From contig JAGBXE010000243.1 of the NCBI GenBank assembly GCA_017629455.1, forward strand, positions 1 through 8,145: a stretch of 8,145 nucleotides of DNA, given 5' to 3'. Made by a program: the position numbers and the translations under genes. Below are positions 1-6,520 of this stretch, one piece after another. Within the stretch, counting starts at the first letter, position 1, and each line of letters begins with the position of its first letter. The notes beneath the pieces are model-generated. The model was not told the DNA's origin. It searched no databases and saw only the letters and a list, made by a program, of their open reading frames with translations. This DNA is from Kiritimatiellia bacterium. Its GTDB lineage: Bacteria > Verrucomicrobiota > Kiritimatiellia > RFP12 > UBA1067.

Positions 1-458
1 GGCTTGATGCAGTTGTTCGGGCATCCGCCGACGCCGATCTTGAACTTGCCGGGAAGGACGACCGAACGCCAGCCGACATAGAAGCGCTCGTGTATCTTTT
101 GCGAAAGGGAAAACGTATCAACAAGCCCACGCGGGCAAACAGTACCTTTACAGGCAACAACAGGCCTAACACGAGGCCCAGTTCCGCCTACAAGGAGCCC
201 CTTTTCTGCAATTGCAGCCTCAAACGCATCGACTGACGATGCCGGAACTCCTAAAACCTCTATTGATTGGCGAGAAGTAAATGTTACATCGCCAGAGCCG
301 AATTTAGCTGCAGCATCAGCGACTGCACGAAGTTCTTCAGCCTTCAATTTACCGTTTACGGTGAGAACCCTTGCTGAAAAAGTATCAGTTCCCTTATTAA
401 GAAGCCACCCCCTACCTTTGAGGGATTTGATATCGTCTTGTGTCAATGTCGTAGCCAT
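1..458 (-). CDS. Siroheme/4Fe-4S sulfite or nitrite reductase-like protein (DsrA-like, COG2221 type), 3' part outside window
   Basis: Reading leftward from the ATG at 458, 152 residues are visible before the window edge, with no stop. Residues about 10-90 fit the ferredoxin-like half domain of nitrite/sulfite reductases, including the FTSRQSIEV stretch at 60-68. From about residue 97 the siroheme/4Fe-4S domain begins: Cys103 and Cys108 (CKGTVC) and Cys146 and Cys150 (CPNNC) are the expected four cluster/siroheme ligands, with KFKIGVGG just before the second pair. Such enzymes carry out six-electron reduction of sulfite or nitrite in the cytoplasm. The sequence resembles the small single-subunit anaerobe type more than assimilatory CysI, but sulfite and nitrite cannot be told apart here. 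In-frame ATGs lie at 470, 461 and 458. I prefer 458 because AGGA (467-464) lies five bases upstream. The first cysteine pair is spaced CX4C, whereas classic sulfite reductases have CX5C. The gene is divergent from the glycosyltransferase and has its own promoter. Confidence 0.85.
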   Translation of the reverse strand, partial: MATTLTQDDIKSLKGRGWLLNKGTDTFSARVLTVNGKLKAEELRAVADAAAKFGSGDVTFTSRQSIEVLGVPASSVDAFEAAIAEKGLLVGGTGPRVRPVVACKGTVCPRGLVDTFSLSQKIHERFYVGWRSVVLPGKFKIGVGGCPNNCIK

Positions 459-492
459 CATCTTCCTCATAAATTACATACAAACGTTATCG

Positions 493-522
493 AGTATAAC
501 ACAACGTCAGAATCCATGTCAA
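493..522 (-). promoter_or_regulatory. Sigma70-type promoter for the sulfite/nitrite reductase gene
   Basis: On the minus strand a perfect -35 box TTGACA (522-517) is followed after 18 bases by TATACT (498-493), which matches the -10 consensus at five of six positions. Transcription would start near 486, giving an untranslated leader of about 28 bases before the preferred ATG at 458. The position, immediately upstream of the reductase and nowhere inside a gene, supports it as the real promoter. No operator is evident, apart from a short direct repeat whose first copy touches the -35 box. Confidence 0.75.
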
Positions 523-535
523 CCGAACGAACCGA
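521..535. repeat. Short direct repeat AACCGA in the divergent promoter region
   Basis: AACCGA occurs at 521-526 and again at 530-535, a nine-base period close to one helical turn. The first copy overlaps the last bases of the leftward -35 box, and the pair lies where a rightward -35 box would be expected. It could bind a regulator acting on both promoters, but with only two six-base copies chance is a serious alternative. Confidence 0.2.
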
Positions 536-544
536 GGGGTTTTT

Positions 545-553
545 TGATATAAT
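545..553 (+). promoter_or_regulatory. Extended -10 promoter for the glycosyltransferase-led gene cluster
   Basis: TGATATAAT at 545-553 is a perfect TATAAT preceded by TG one base upstream, the extended -10 arrangement known to work with a weak or absent -35 box. The stretch where a -35 would sit (about 525-530) has no TTGACA-like sequence. The expected start of transcription is about 560, only some four bases before the ATG at 564, so the mRNA would be leaderless or nearly so. This is the only convincing promoter for the five rightward genes. Confidence 0.6.
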
Positions 554-563
554 TTCGTAACTT

Positions 564-2030
564 ATGAAGCGGTATGTTTTCCTAGCTGCCTTTGGGTTTA
601 TTTTCCTCGCTATTGCCGCGGTCTGGATGGGTGGTCTCAACCAGGACGAAGGTTGGTATCTCTATGCGGCGAATCTCGTCGCTGACGGCAAAATGCTGTA
701 CCGCGACTTCTTCTACACCCAAGCACCCCTTTTGCCGCTTGCATACTCACCTTTCGTTTGGATCTGGCAGAAATGGGGCCTCTTAGGCGCTCGCATTTTT
801 ACGCTTTTACTAGGCTCATTTTCCATAGTGTTTTTCGCATTGCTCGCCCGCCGCCTAGCACCAGAAGGCAAAAAGTGCGCGGCCGCAATTATCACATTTC
901 TTCTCCTGGGCTCAAACCTCTACCATCTTTACTATCTGACTATTCCTAAAACGTATGCTTTAGCCTCGCTTTTTGTCGCAGGCGGCTTCTATCTTTTAAC
1001 GCTCAACAAAAGCTTACACTACTTATCCGCTGGCATATGCCTTGCCCTTGCGTCATGCGCGCGCATTTCAATTGGCGTTACATTGATAATTGTCGGGCTA
1101 TACCTTCTCTACCGCGCCATTCGTAACGGCGAATGGGCAAAGCTTATCGCCTTCTCCATAGGAGGGCTCTTTACACTGTCAGTCGTGTATAGTCCCTTCC
1201 TTCTCAATCCTGAATCAAGAGAGGGCTTTATAGCCGCTCAATCTTACCATTCCGCTAGGTGTGGTGGTGGCCATGATTTAACGTGGATTGTCGGCAGTAT
1301 AAGCCGTCTTATTCGCTGGTATCTACCAGTATTCGTCTTTTTAGGCTTGGCCATTTTTTCATCATCATTGCGCCCGGTCACGCTAATATTCCGCGGCAAG
1401 GTAGGCCTTGTCCTTTGCGCCTTTCTCGCCATCTTTATCGTTCAGATGTTTGCGCCATTTCCTTATGAAGACTACCAAGTTCCGATTATGGGGCTTTTAG
1501 TCGTAGTAGCTACCGCTCTTTTGCTGCGCGTAAGCCAAATGCCGAACAGAGTTGTACTTTTAGCTCTCGGCATAACATGGGCTATGAGTTTTGGAAGCCC
1601 CCTTCTTGAAAAGTGGTCTACTAACGGGCAAGACAGATTTTGGTCACTTAAGAAAAAATCGTACGAACTTCAGCAATTAAGAGATGTTGCCAAGCGAATC
1701 GAAAAACTCGATCCCGGCGGCAAAACCATCTTTACACAAGACATATATCTTGCAATCGAAACAAATAGACGCGTGCCGCAAGGCTTTGAAATGGGCCCAT
1801 ACGCCATTCTTTCCGATGCCGACATCACAAATTTAATCGCCTCCACAAGCTGCCCTGTGGCCGCCCTTTCAGGCTATTGCTTTGCCGTCGATATGCCTTC
1901 TGGCAAGGAGCGTCCAATTAGCGATCAGATTAAATATTGGGAACTTCTTAAAAAGTCATATGATCTAGCCGACCGCGAAGATTCATTTGGCCAAAACGCA
2001 ACTCCTCTACTAATCCTGAAACGTCGATGA
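564..2030 (+). CDS. GT39/ArnT-like integral membrane glycosyltransferase
   Basis: This 488-residue protein is largely hydrophobic, with about nine to ten membrane segments. The first spans residues 5-24 and others lie near 56-72, 75-97, 106-122, 130-147, 152-184, 193-213, 252-270, 279-296, 304-322 and 329-346. The first external loop carries Asp28-Glu29 in NQDEGWYLYA, the acidic pair expected at the active site of GT-C fold enzymes, and YRDFFYTQAPLLPLAY (46-61), a typical continuation of GT39/ArnT/PMT-like proteins. Residues 350-488 form a soluble C-terminal part. Such enzymes sit in the inner membrane and move a sugar from a polyprenyl-phosphate donor to a lipid, protein or glycan outside; neither donor nor acceptor can be read here. 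The ATG at 564 is chosen because the signal-anchor helix starts immediately and it lies ten bases after a TATAAT box. No Shine-Dalgarno sequence is present. It overlaps the next gene by four bases. Confidence 0.8.
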   Translation: MKRYVFLAAFGFIFLAIAAVWMGGLNQDEGWYLYAANLVADGKMLYRDFFYTQAPLLPLAYSPFVWIWQKWGLLGARIFTLLLGSFSIVFFALLARRLAPEGKKCAAAIITFLLLGSNLYHLYYLTIPKTYALASLFVAGGFYLLTLNKSLHYLSAGICLALASCARISIGVTLIIVGLYLLYRAIRNGEWAKLIAFSIGGLFTLSVVYSPFLLNPESREGFIAAQSYHSARCGGGHDLTWIVGSISRLIRWYLPVFVFLGLAIFSSSLRPVTLIFRGKVGLVLCAFLAIFIVQMFAPFPYEDYQVPIMGLLVVVATALLLRVSQMPNRVVLLALGITWAMSFGSPLLEKWSTNGQDRFWSLKKKSYELQQLRDVAKRIEKLDPGGKTIFTQDIYLAIETNRRVPQGFEMGPYAILSDADITNLIASTSCPVAALSGYCFAVDMPSGKERPISDQIKYWELLKKSYDLADREDSFGQNATPLLILKRR

Positions 2031-3751
2031 CCGCCCAAGAAATACGTACTAGAATCGTCGACGTTGTTATGCGCAACGGCGGCCACCTCGCTTCGTCGCT
2101 TGGAGCAGTAGAAATTGCAATTGCCCTTTCTGAAACTTTTGATCCGAAAAAAGACAAGATTGTCTGGGATGTCGGCCACCAAGCTTATGCCTGGAAAATC
2201 CTAACAGGCCGCAACGAAATATTCTCCACCTTGCGCAAGACAGGAGGCCTTTCGCCCTTCCCGAATCCTGCAGAAAGCGCTGCCGACGCTGCCGTTGCCG
2301 GCCACGCTGGAGTGTCAATATCAGTTGCTTCCGGTATGGCGGCAGCGCGCGATGCGATCGGGAACAACCACGTTGTTGTAGTAGTGGGCGACGCATCTAT
2401 CGCTAACGGTACGGCTTTTGAGGCAATCAACAACTTAGCCGAGGCCACAAAAAAGCTTATAGTCATTTTGAACGACAACGATATGAGCATTTCCCGGCCG
2501 GTTGGCAGTTTCGCCAAATTTTTCGGCAGGCTCATTTCGAGTACGCGCTACAACCGCGTAAAATACGCTGCCGAATCGGCAGGGCATAAATTGCGCCTGA
2601 CATTTTTAAGAACAGCGTACCACAAAATTGAAAGTAGAATCAAAGGCCTATTTGTCGCAAGCCGGTTTTTCGAAAATTTCGGCATGCGTTACATTGGCCC
2701 AGTAGACGGGCACAACCTTGAGGCGTTAAAAGAAGCTTTCGCTGTGGCTCGCGGCGATAAGCGAAGCGTAATCGTACACGTAGTGACGAAAAAGGGGCGC
2801 GGTTACACGCCAGCTGAACTTAACCCTACAGCATACCACGGCGTCAGTCCTGCCCCACTAGATGGCCAGGCTAAAAAACCTCGCGACTGGAGCTGCGCCT
2901 TCGGGCAAATACTTTTAGATGCAGCGCGCAAAGACGAGCGCATATTTGCCCTTACTGCTGGAATGCGAGACGGCACGGGGCTCACTCCATTTGCGTGCGA
3001 ATTTCCTAATCGCCTGCGCGACGTAGGAATTGCCGAAGGCCATATGCTCTCATTTGCCGCAGGCCTTGCCGCTTGCGGCATGAAACCAGTAGTCGCCATC
3101 TACTCCACATTCTTGCAGCGTGCTGTCGATCAGATTATGCACGACATATGCTTACCGTCTCTGCCAGTAGTAATCTGCGTCGACAGAGCCGGCATAGTAG
3201 GTGCCGACGGCGCTACACACCAAGGGCTCTACGACATTGCCATGCTTAGGTGTCTACCGAACTTGACGATATGTCAGCCTAAAGACGAGCAGGATTTTAC
3301 CGCGCTTTTAAACGAAGCTCTTGAAAGAAACTCCCCCACCGTCATACGCTATCCGCGCGGAGCCATCAAAAAGAGCGTACAGCCTTACATTCCTCAGGGA
3401 GAAATTTTAGCGGCCATTTGGACTACTGGCGATTGGGTCGAAAAGGCTAATGCCGTTGCAAGCAAAATCGCAGGCTGCCAAGTAGTTCACATGCGCACGC
3501 TTAAGCCATTTGACGAAAAGCTCCTAGCTTCTCAGCGCGCACAAGGAATTAAAATTATCTCGCTCGAAAACGCAGCCACATCAGGTGGCATTGGGGAGGC
3601 AATCGGCGCAGACCTCAAATTTGGCTGGCCCGACGAGTTTATTCCACACGGGCAAGTTGCCGAACTTGAAAAGCTCTATAATCTCGATGTCGATTCTATC
3701 GTCGAAAAACTTACGTATTTTTTAAACACTCCTCCGCACAACAAAGGATAG
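2027..3751 (+). CDS. dxs: 1-deoxy-D-xylulose-5-phosphate synthase (compact, divergent form)
   Basis: This thiamine-diphosphate enzyme condenses pyruvate and glyceraldehyde 3-phosphate into DXP, the first step of the MEP isoprenoid pathway, in the cytoplasm. The DXS signature is seen throughout: His20 (GGHLAS), WDVGHQAY with His51, His93, the cofactor loop starting at 121, NDNDMSIS (149-156), YIGPVDGH (222-229), KKGRGY (255-260), His271, the catalytic Glu337 in IAEGH, Tyr359, Arg365, GADGATHQG with Asp394 and His398, RYPRG (441-445) and FIPHG (538-542). Departures from E. coli Dxs, recalled from memory, are GDA instead of GDG at 121-123, AEGH instead of AEQH, an N-terminus about 35 residues shorter, and a C-terminal domain lacking roughly two short beta segments, giving 574 rather than about 620 residues. 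The ATG lies in an ATGA overlap with the preceding stop. Upstream the frame closes at 1961-1963 with no ATG between, so the short N-terminus is real. All catalytic residues I can check remain, so activity is likely. Confidence 0.88.
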   Translation: MTAQEIRTRIVDVVMRNGGHLASSLGAVEIAIALSETFDPKKDKIVWDVGHQAYAWKILTGRNEIFSTLRKTGGLSPFPNPAESAADAAVAGHAGVSISVASGMAAARDAIGNNHVVVVVGDASIANGTAFEAINNLAEATKKLIVILNDNDMSISRPVGSFAKFFGRLISSTRYNRVKYAAESAGHKLRLTFLRTAYHKIESRIKGLFVASRFFENFGMRYIGPVDGHNLEALKEAFAVARGDKRSVIVHVVTKKGRGYTPAELNPTAYHGVSPAPLDGQAKKPRDWSCAFGQILLDAARKDERIFALTAGMRDGTGLTPFACEFPNRLRDVGIAEGHMLSFAAGLAACGMKPVVAIYSTFLQRAVDQIMHDICLPSLPVVICVDRAGIVGADGATHQGLYDIAMLRCLPNLTICQPKDEQDFTALLNEALERNSPTVIRYPRGAIKKSVQPYIPQGEILAAIWTTGDWVEKANAVASKIAGCQVVHMRTLKPFDEKLLASQRAQGIKIISLENAATSGGIGEAIGADLKFGWPDEFIPHGQVAELEKLYNLDVDSIVEKLTYFLNTPPHNKG

Positions 3752-3758
3752 AATTTAA

Positions 3759-4430
3759 ATGGCAATAATACACGGTGTAGCAGGCGAATGGGCGCGCGTT
3801 AAAGGAACCGTGGCTGGTCTTTGGCCGCTTTTCCTTGGCGTTTTTACCGCTGGCTTTTCCGTAGCACTTTTCGCTGTAAGTCCATATTGCGCAGCTACTT
3901 TACTTGTCGCTTCGATCGTATGGATTATATGGAGCCTTGTAAAGGGGCTTCACCGTGTTGAACGCTTTTTCAAAGGCGCACGCGGCGAAGAGCGCGTTTC
4001 AGAAATCCTTAAAACCCTCCCTAATACATACCATGTATTTAACGACTTTGTCGCATGTGGCAGCCACATCGACCACGTCGTAGTCGGGCCGGGTGGTGTT
4101 TTTTCTATCGAGACAAAATTCTGGCGCGGCCGCGTAACGGTTGAAGAAGGCCGCGTTCTCCTAGACGGGCAATTGCCCGACAGGTCGCCAATTGCACAAG
4201 CTTCAAAAGAAGCTGCTCTCGTAAAGAGCGCGTTGACTAGCGCAGGGTGGAACGGGTCTGTCACACCAGTTCTTGCGTTCGCCTCCGACACTTTTACCGC
4301 CCATAGAGCAAACGTCCGCGGAACGATCATTATAAACGCCTGCGAGCTTAAAGAAAGTTTTTCTTCAAACAGAGTTGAAATACCTCCAATGGAATTAGCG
4401 AGACTAGTAAGCCTTATGGAGAATATGTGA
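3759..4430 (+). CDS. Membrane-anchored NERD-domain (nuclease-related) protein
   Basis: The 223-residue product has two adjoining hydrophobic segments (about 20-40 and 43-62), then a basic linker and a NERD domain from about residue 72. Recognisable pieces are GARGEERVSEIL (73-84) with Glu77, IDHVVVGPGGVFSIETK (104-120) containing Asp105 and the Glu118-x-Lys120 pair, a strand region WRGRVTVEEGRVLLDG, and Gln147 in IAQASKEAAL. This is the PD-(D/E)XK-like layout of NERD proteins, so the acidic residues and lysine proposed to form a nuclease site are intact. The domain probably faces the cytoplasm; its substrate is unknown in general. It starts seven bases after the dxs stop, with AAAGGA (3743-3748) ten bases before the ATG as a ribosome site inside the end of dxs. 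Nothing in the neighbourhood shows a DNA-processing role. An alternative is a structural or signalling use of the fold. Confidence 0.75.
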   Translation: MAIIHGVAGEWARVKGTVAGLWPLFLGVFTAGFSVALFAVSPYCAATLLVASIVWIIWSLVKGLHRVERFFKGARGEERVSEILKTLPNTYHVFNDFVACGSHIDHVVVGPGGVFSIETKFWRGRVTVEEGRVLLDGQLPDRSPIAQASKEAALVKSALTSAGWNGSVTPVLAFASDTFTAHRANVRGTIIINACELKESFSSNRVEIPPMELARLVSLMENM

Positions 4431-4456
4431 TATAAAAAAACTTAAGTAGCCTAAAT

Positions 4457-6520
4457 ATGAAACGTAAATTTTTAATCGCCGCCCTTCTCTTCGCATCCAC
4501 CAGCGCTATTGCCGCCGTACAGCCGCGCAATTACTACGGCAATATCGCACGCCGCATGTCGGATATGCTGCCTAAAAACCATGTTTTGCAAAAGCAGCTA
4601 GACGACGAAATCTCACAGCGCGCTTGGACGAACCTTATAACATTCTACGACTACGACCATTCCGTCTTTCTTAAATCAGATCTCGACAAGCTTACAAAGC
4701 GCGAGAGATCTCTTGATAACGAATTGCGCAAAGGAAATATAAGCTTTGGCTTTGACGTGTACAACTTGTACATGGAGCGCCTTACCGAGCGCATCTTTTT
4801 TGCGACAAATCTCCTCGCTAACGGAACGTGGGATTTTTCAAGCGACGAAAATTACCGCATAAAGCGCAAAGAAGCGCCATGGCCAGAAACGCGTGAAGAG
4901 GCGGAAGATCATTGGAGGCGCCGCCTTAAAAACGAAGTTCTCGTCATGAAGATAAACCATGACCTCGATAAATCAACAAACAATTTAGATACCGCGACTG
5001 ATCTGATAAAAAAATACCGCCAGTACATGGCAGTTATGACCGAGCCCGACGAAGAGTCTGTATTACAGCACTACCTTTCGGCAGTCTGCCGGGCGTACGA
5101 CCCGCACACAGATTATATGTCGCCCGCGTCGAAGGAAGATTTCGATATGGAAATGAATCTTTCTCTGTGCGGCGTGGGCGCCGTTCTTTCAATGGACGAT
5201 GGCGCGCTAAAGATCAATGAAATTATGACTGGCGGCCCTATCGACCGCGATGGGCGCATCCAAGAAGGCGACAAGATTATCGGCGTTAAGCAGGGCGACG
5301 GCGAACTAGAAGACGTCATGTGGCAGCCGATGAAAAAAACGATCCGCAAAATACGCGGCCCGAAAGGCACTCGTGTTACGCTTCAGATTATACCGCGCAG
5401 CGATCCGAGCGGCGCAACAAAGAAATTGATTGAATTAGTCCGCGACGAAATAAAACTCGAAGATCAGGCAGTAACTGGGCGCGTACAGAAAGTAACGCTC
5501 TCTGGCATTACGCGCAAATTGGGCTATGTCTACTTGCCAGGGTTTTATGGAACGATGGACAAAAAGCCTTCCGACGAAGGTTTCCGCAGCTGCGCCATGG
5601 ATGTAGCGCGTTACATTTGCGATTTCAATGCTAAGGGCGTAGATGGGATGGTGCTCGACCTTCGCGGCGACGGAGGCGGCTCTTTGAGAGAAGCAGTATT
5701 GCTTTCAGCGCTTTTTGTCCAATCTGGTCCCGTCGTTCAGATACGCGACATTCGCACGGTAGGTTGCCTTTCTATTCCCTTAGGCAACCCGGTAGCATTC
5801 CGCAAACCTATGGTTGTACTAACTGATAGAGCAAGCGCAAGCGCTTCCGAAATTGTAGCTGGCCATTTACACGACACTGGCAGAGCTATAGTCTTAGGCG
5901 ATGCAATGACGCACGGCAAAGGCACTGTCCAAACGATGCTTGGCATGGGTCCAGAAAAGTACGGCACCATGAAGATTACTACCGCACGTTTCTACCGTAT
6001 CGACGGGCGTTCAACGCAAGTTAGCGGCGTTGAAGCCGACATTCATCTGCCGTCATTACTTGATTCACTCGATATCGGCGAAGATAAACTTACATACGCC
6101 CTTCCATTTACGCGCATCCCGCCTGCCGAGTACCGCCCAGTATGGAACTTAACTTCCCATGTGCCAACATTGAAAGAGCTTTCTCTTAAGCGCACAACAG
6201 GTAATGAAAAGTTCCAAAAGCATATCGCCAATGTCAAAGGCATGAAGGAAATATCTGAACGCGAGTTTGTCTCTCTTGAGTACAGCAAGCGCCGCAAACA
6301 AATGTCTGACGACAGGCAGCTTCGCGAAGTCGACGAGTTAGGAAGCGAACTAGACGACGAAGATTCGTCTGAAAATAAAAAGAAAAAGAAAAAACGTAAA
6401 CGCAACGAGCCTCGCGAAGACGATCTTGTATTAGACGAATCGTTCAATGTGCTTATGGACCTTATCCGCATGACCGACGGTTCAAACCTCCCAGAGGAGA
6501 AAGGCTGGTGGTGGTACTAA
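4457..6520 (+). CDS. prc: Tail-specific protease Prc (S41 family, periplasmic)
   Basis: This 687-residue protein follows E. coli Prc along its whole length. Residues 1-19 are a Sec signal peptide (MKRK, hydrophobic core, AIA then A). The N-terminal Prc domain covers about 25-220 and includes DPHTDYMSP (215-223). A PDZ domain spans about 235-313, with the GVGAVL loop at 239-244. The S41 core includes VLDLRGDGGG (399-408) and SASASEI (460-466). By alignment the nucleophile is Ser462, with Asp473 and the general base Lys488 in HGKGTVQ; there is one extra residue before the lysine relative to E. coli. The Prc C-terminal domain (about 560-675) contains MKEISEREFVSLEYSKR and LVLDESFNVLMDL, but the intervening segment is a charged low-complexity stretch with a Lys/Arg run at 641-649. 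The protein ends in WWWY. In studied bacteria Prc degrades peptidoglycan hydrolases and trims penicillin-binding protein 3. The gene starts 26 bases after the NERD gene without a clear Shine-Dalgarno sequence and overlaps dapF by 13 bases. Confidence 0.93.
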   Translation: MKRKFLIAALLFASTSAIAAVQPRNYYGNIARRMSDMLPKNHVLQKQLDDEISQRAWTNLITFYDYDHSVFLKSDLDKLTKRERSLDNELRKGNISFGFDVYNLYMERLTERIFFATNLLANGTWDFSSDENYRIKRKEAPWPETREEAEDHWRRRLKNEVLVMKINHDLDKSTNNLDTATDLIKKYRQYMAVMTEPDEESVLQHYLSAVCRAYDPHTDYMSPASKEDFDMEMNLSLCGVGAVLSMDDGALKINEIMTGGPIDRDGRIQEGDKIIGVKQGDGELEDVMWQPMKKTIRKIRGPKGTRVTLQIIPRSDPSGATKKLIELVRDEIKLEDQAVTGRVQKVTLSGITRKLGYVYLPGFYGTMDKKPSDEGFRSCAMDVARYICDFNAKGVDGMVLDLRGDGGGSLREAVLLSALFVQSGPVVQIRDIRTVGCLSIPLGNPVAFRKPMVVLTDRASASASEIVAGHLHDTGRAIVLGDAMTHGKGTVQTMLGMGPEKYGTMKITTARFYRIDGRSTQVSGVEADIHLPSLLDSLDIGEDKLTYALPFTRIPPAEYRPVWNLTSHVPTLKELSLKRTTGNEKFQKHIANVKGMKEISEREFVSLEYSKRRKQMSDDRQLREVDELGSELDDEDSSENKKKKKKRKRNEPREDDLVLDESFNVLMDLIRMTDGSNLPEEKGWWWY
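6494..6510 (+). promoter_or_regulatory. Shine-Dalgarno sequence that fixes the dapF GTG start
   Basis: GAGGAG at 6494-6499 lies eight bases before the GTG at 6508, the strongest ribosome-binding site in the window. It is placed inside the last codons of prc, where it also encodes part of the protease tail. A second GTG at 6511 is possible but has less favourable spacing. The first ATG in frame (6541, within FTKMHGAG) would remove the conserved beginning of DapF. Confidence 0.75.

Noticed and set aside
361..552. Plus-strand frame of 63 codons over the reductase start and promoter region
   Set aside because: It runs antisense to the well-supported reductase N-terminus, has no ribosome site, and its end crosses the divergent promoters.
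3749..3754. TAGAAT as a -10 box just before the NERD gene
   Set aside because: It includes the dxs stop codon, has no matching -35, and the gene already has an upstream AAAGGA ribosome site and a 7-base gap, so read-through from dxs is simpler.
4431..4456. TATAAA at 4431-4436 and the palindrome ACTTAAGT at 4440-4447 as a promoter and operator for prc
   Set aside because: No -35-like sequence lies at 16-18 bases upstream, and the palindrome is only eight bases in an A/T-rich gap. A weak internal promoter cannot be excluded, but there is not enough to list it.
6371..6400. A-rich run (AAAAAG repeats and six A) in prc as a programmed frameshift or transcript slippage site
   Set aside because: In the prc frame the heptamers read T AAA AAG and G AAA AAG, not A AAA AAG. 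No run exceeds six A, and the downstream Prc motifs continue in the same frame.
6043..6471. Serine/arginine-rich minus-strand frame of 142 codons opposite prc
   Set aside because: It is a mirror of the acidic and lysine-rich prc tail, has no recognisable motif, and prc is certain by homology.
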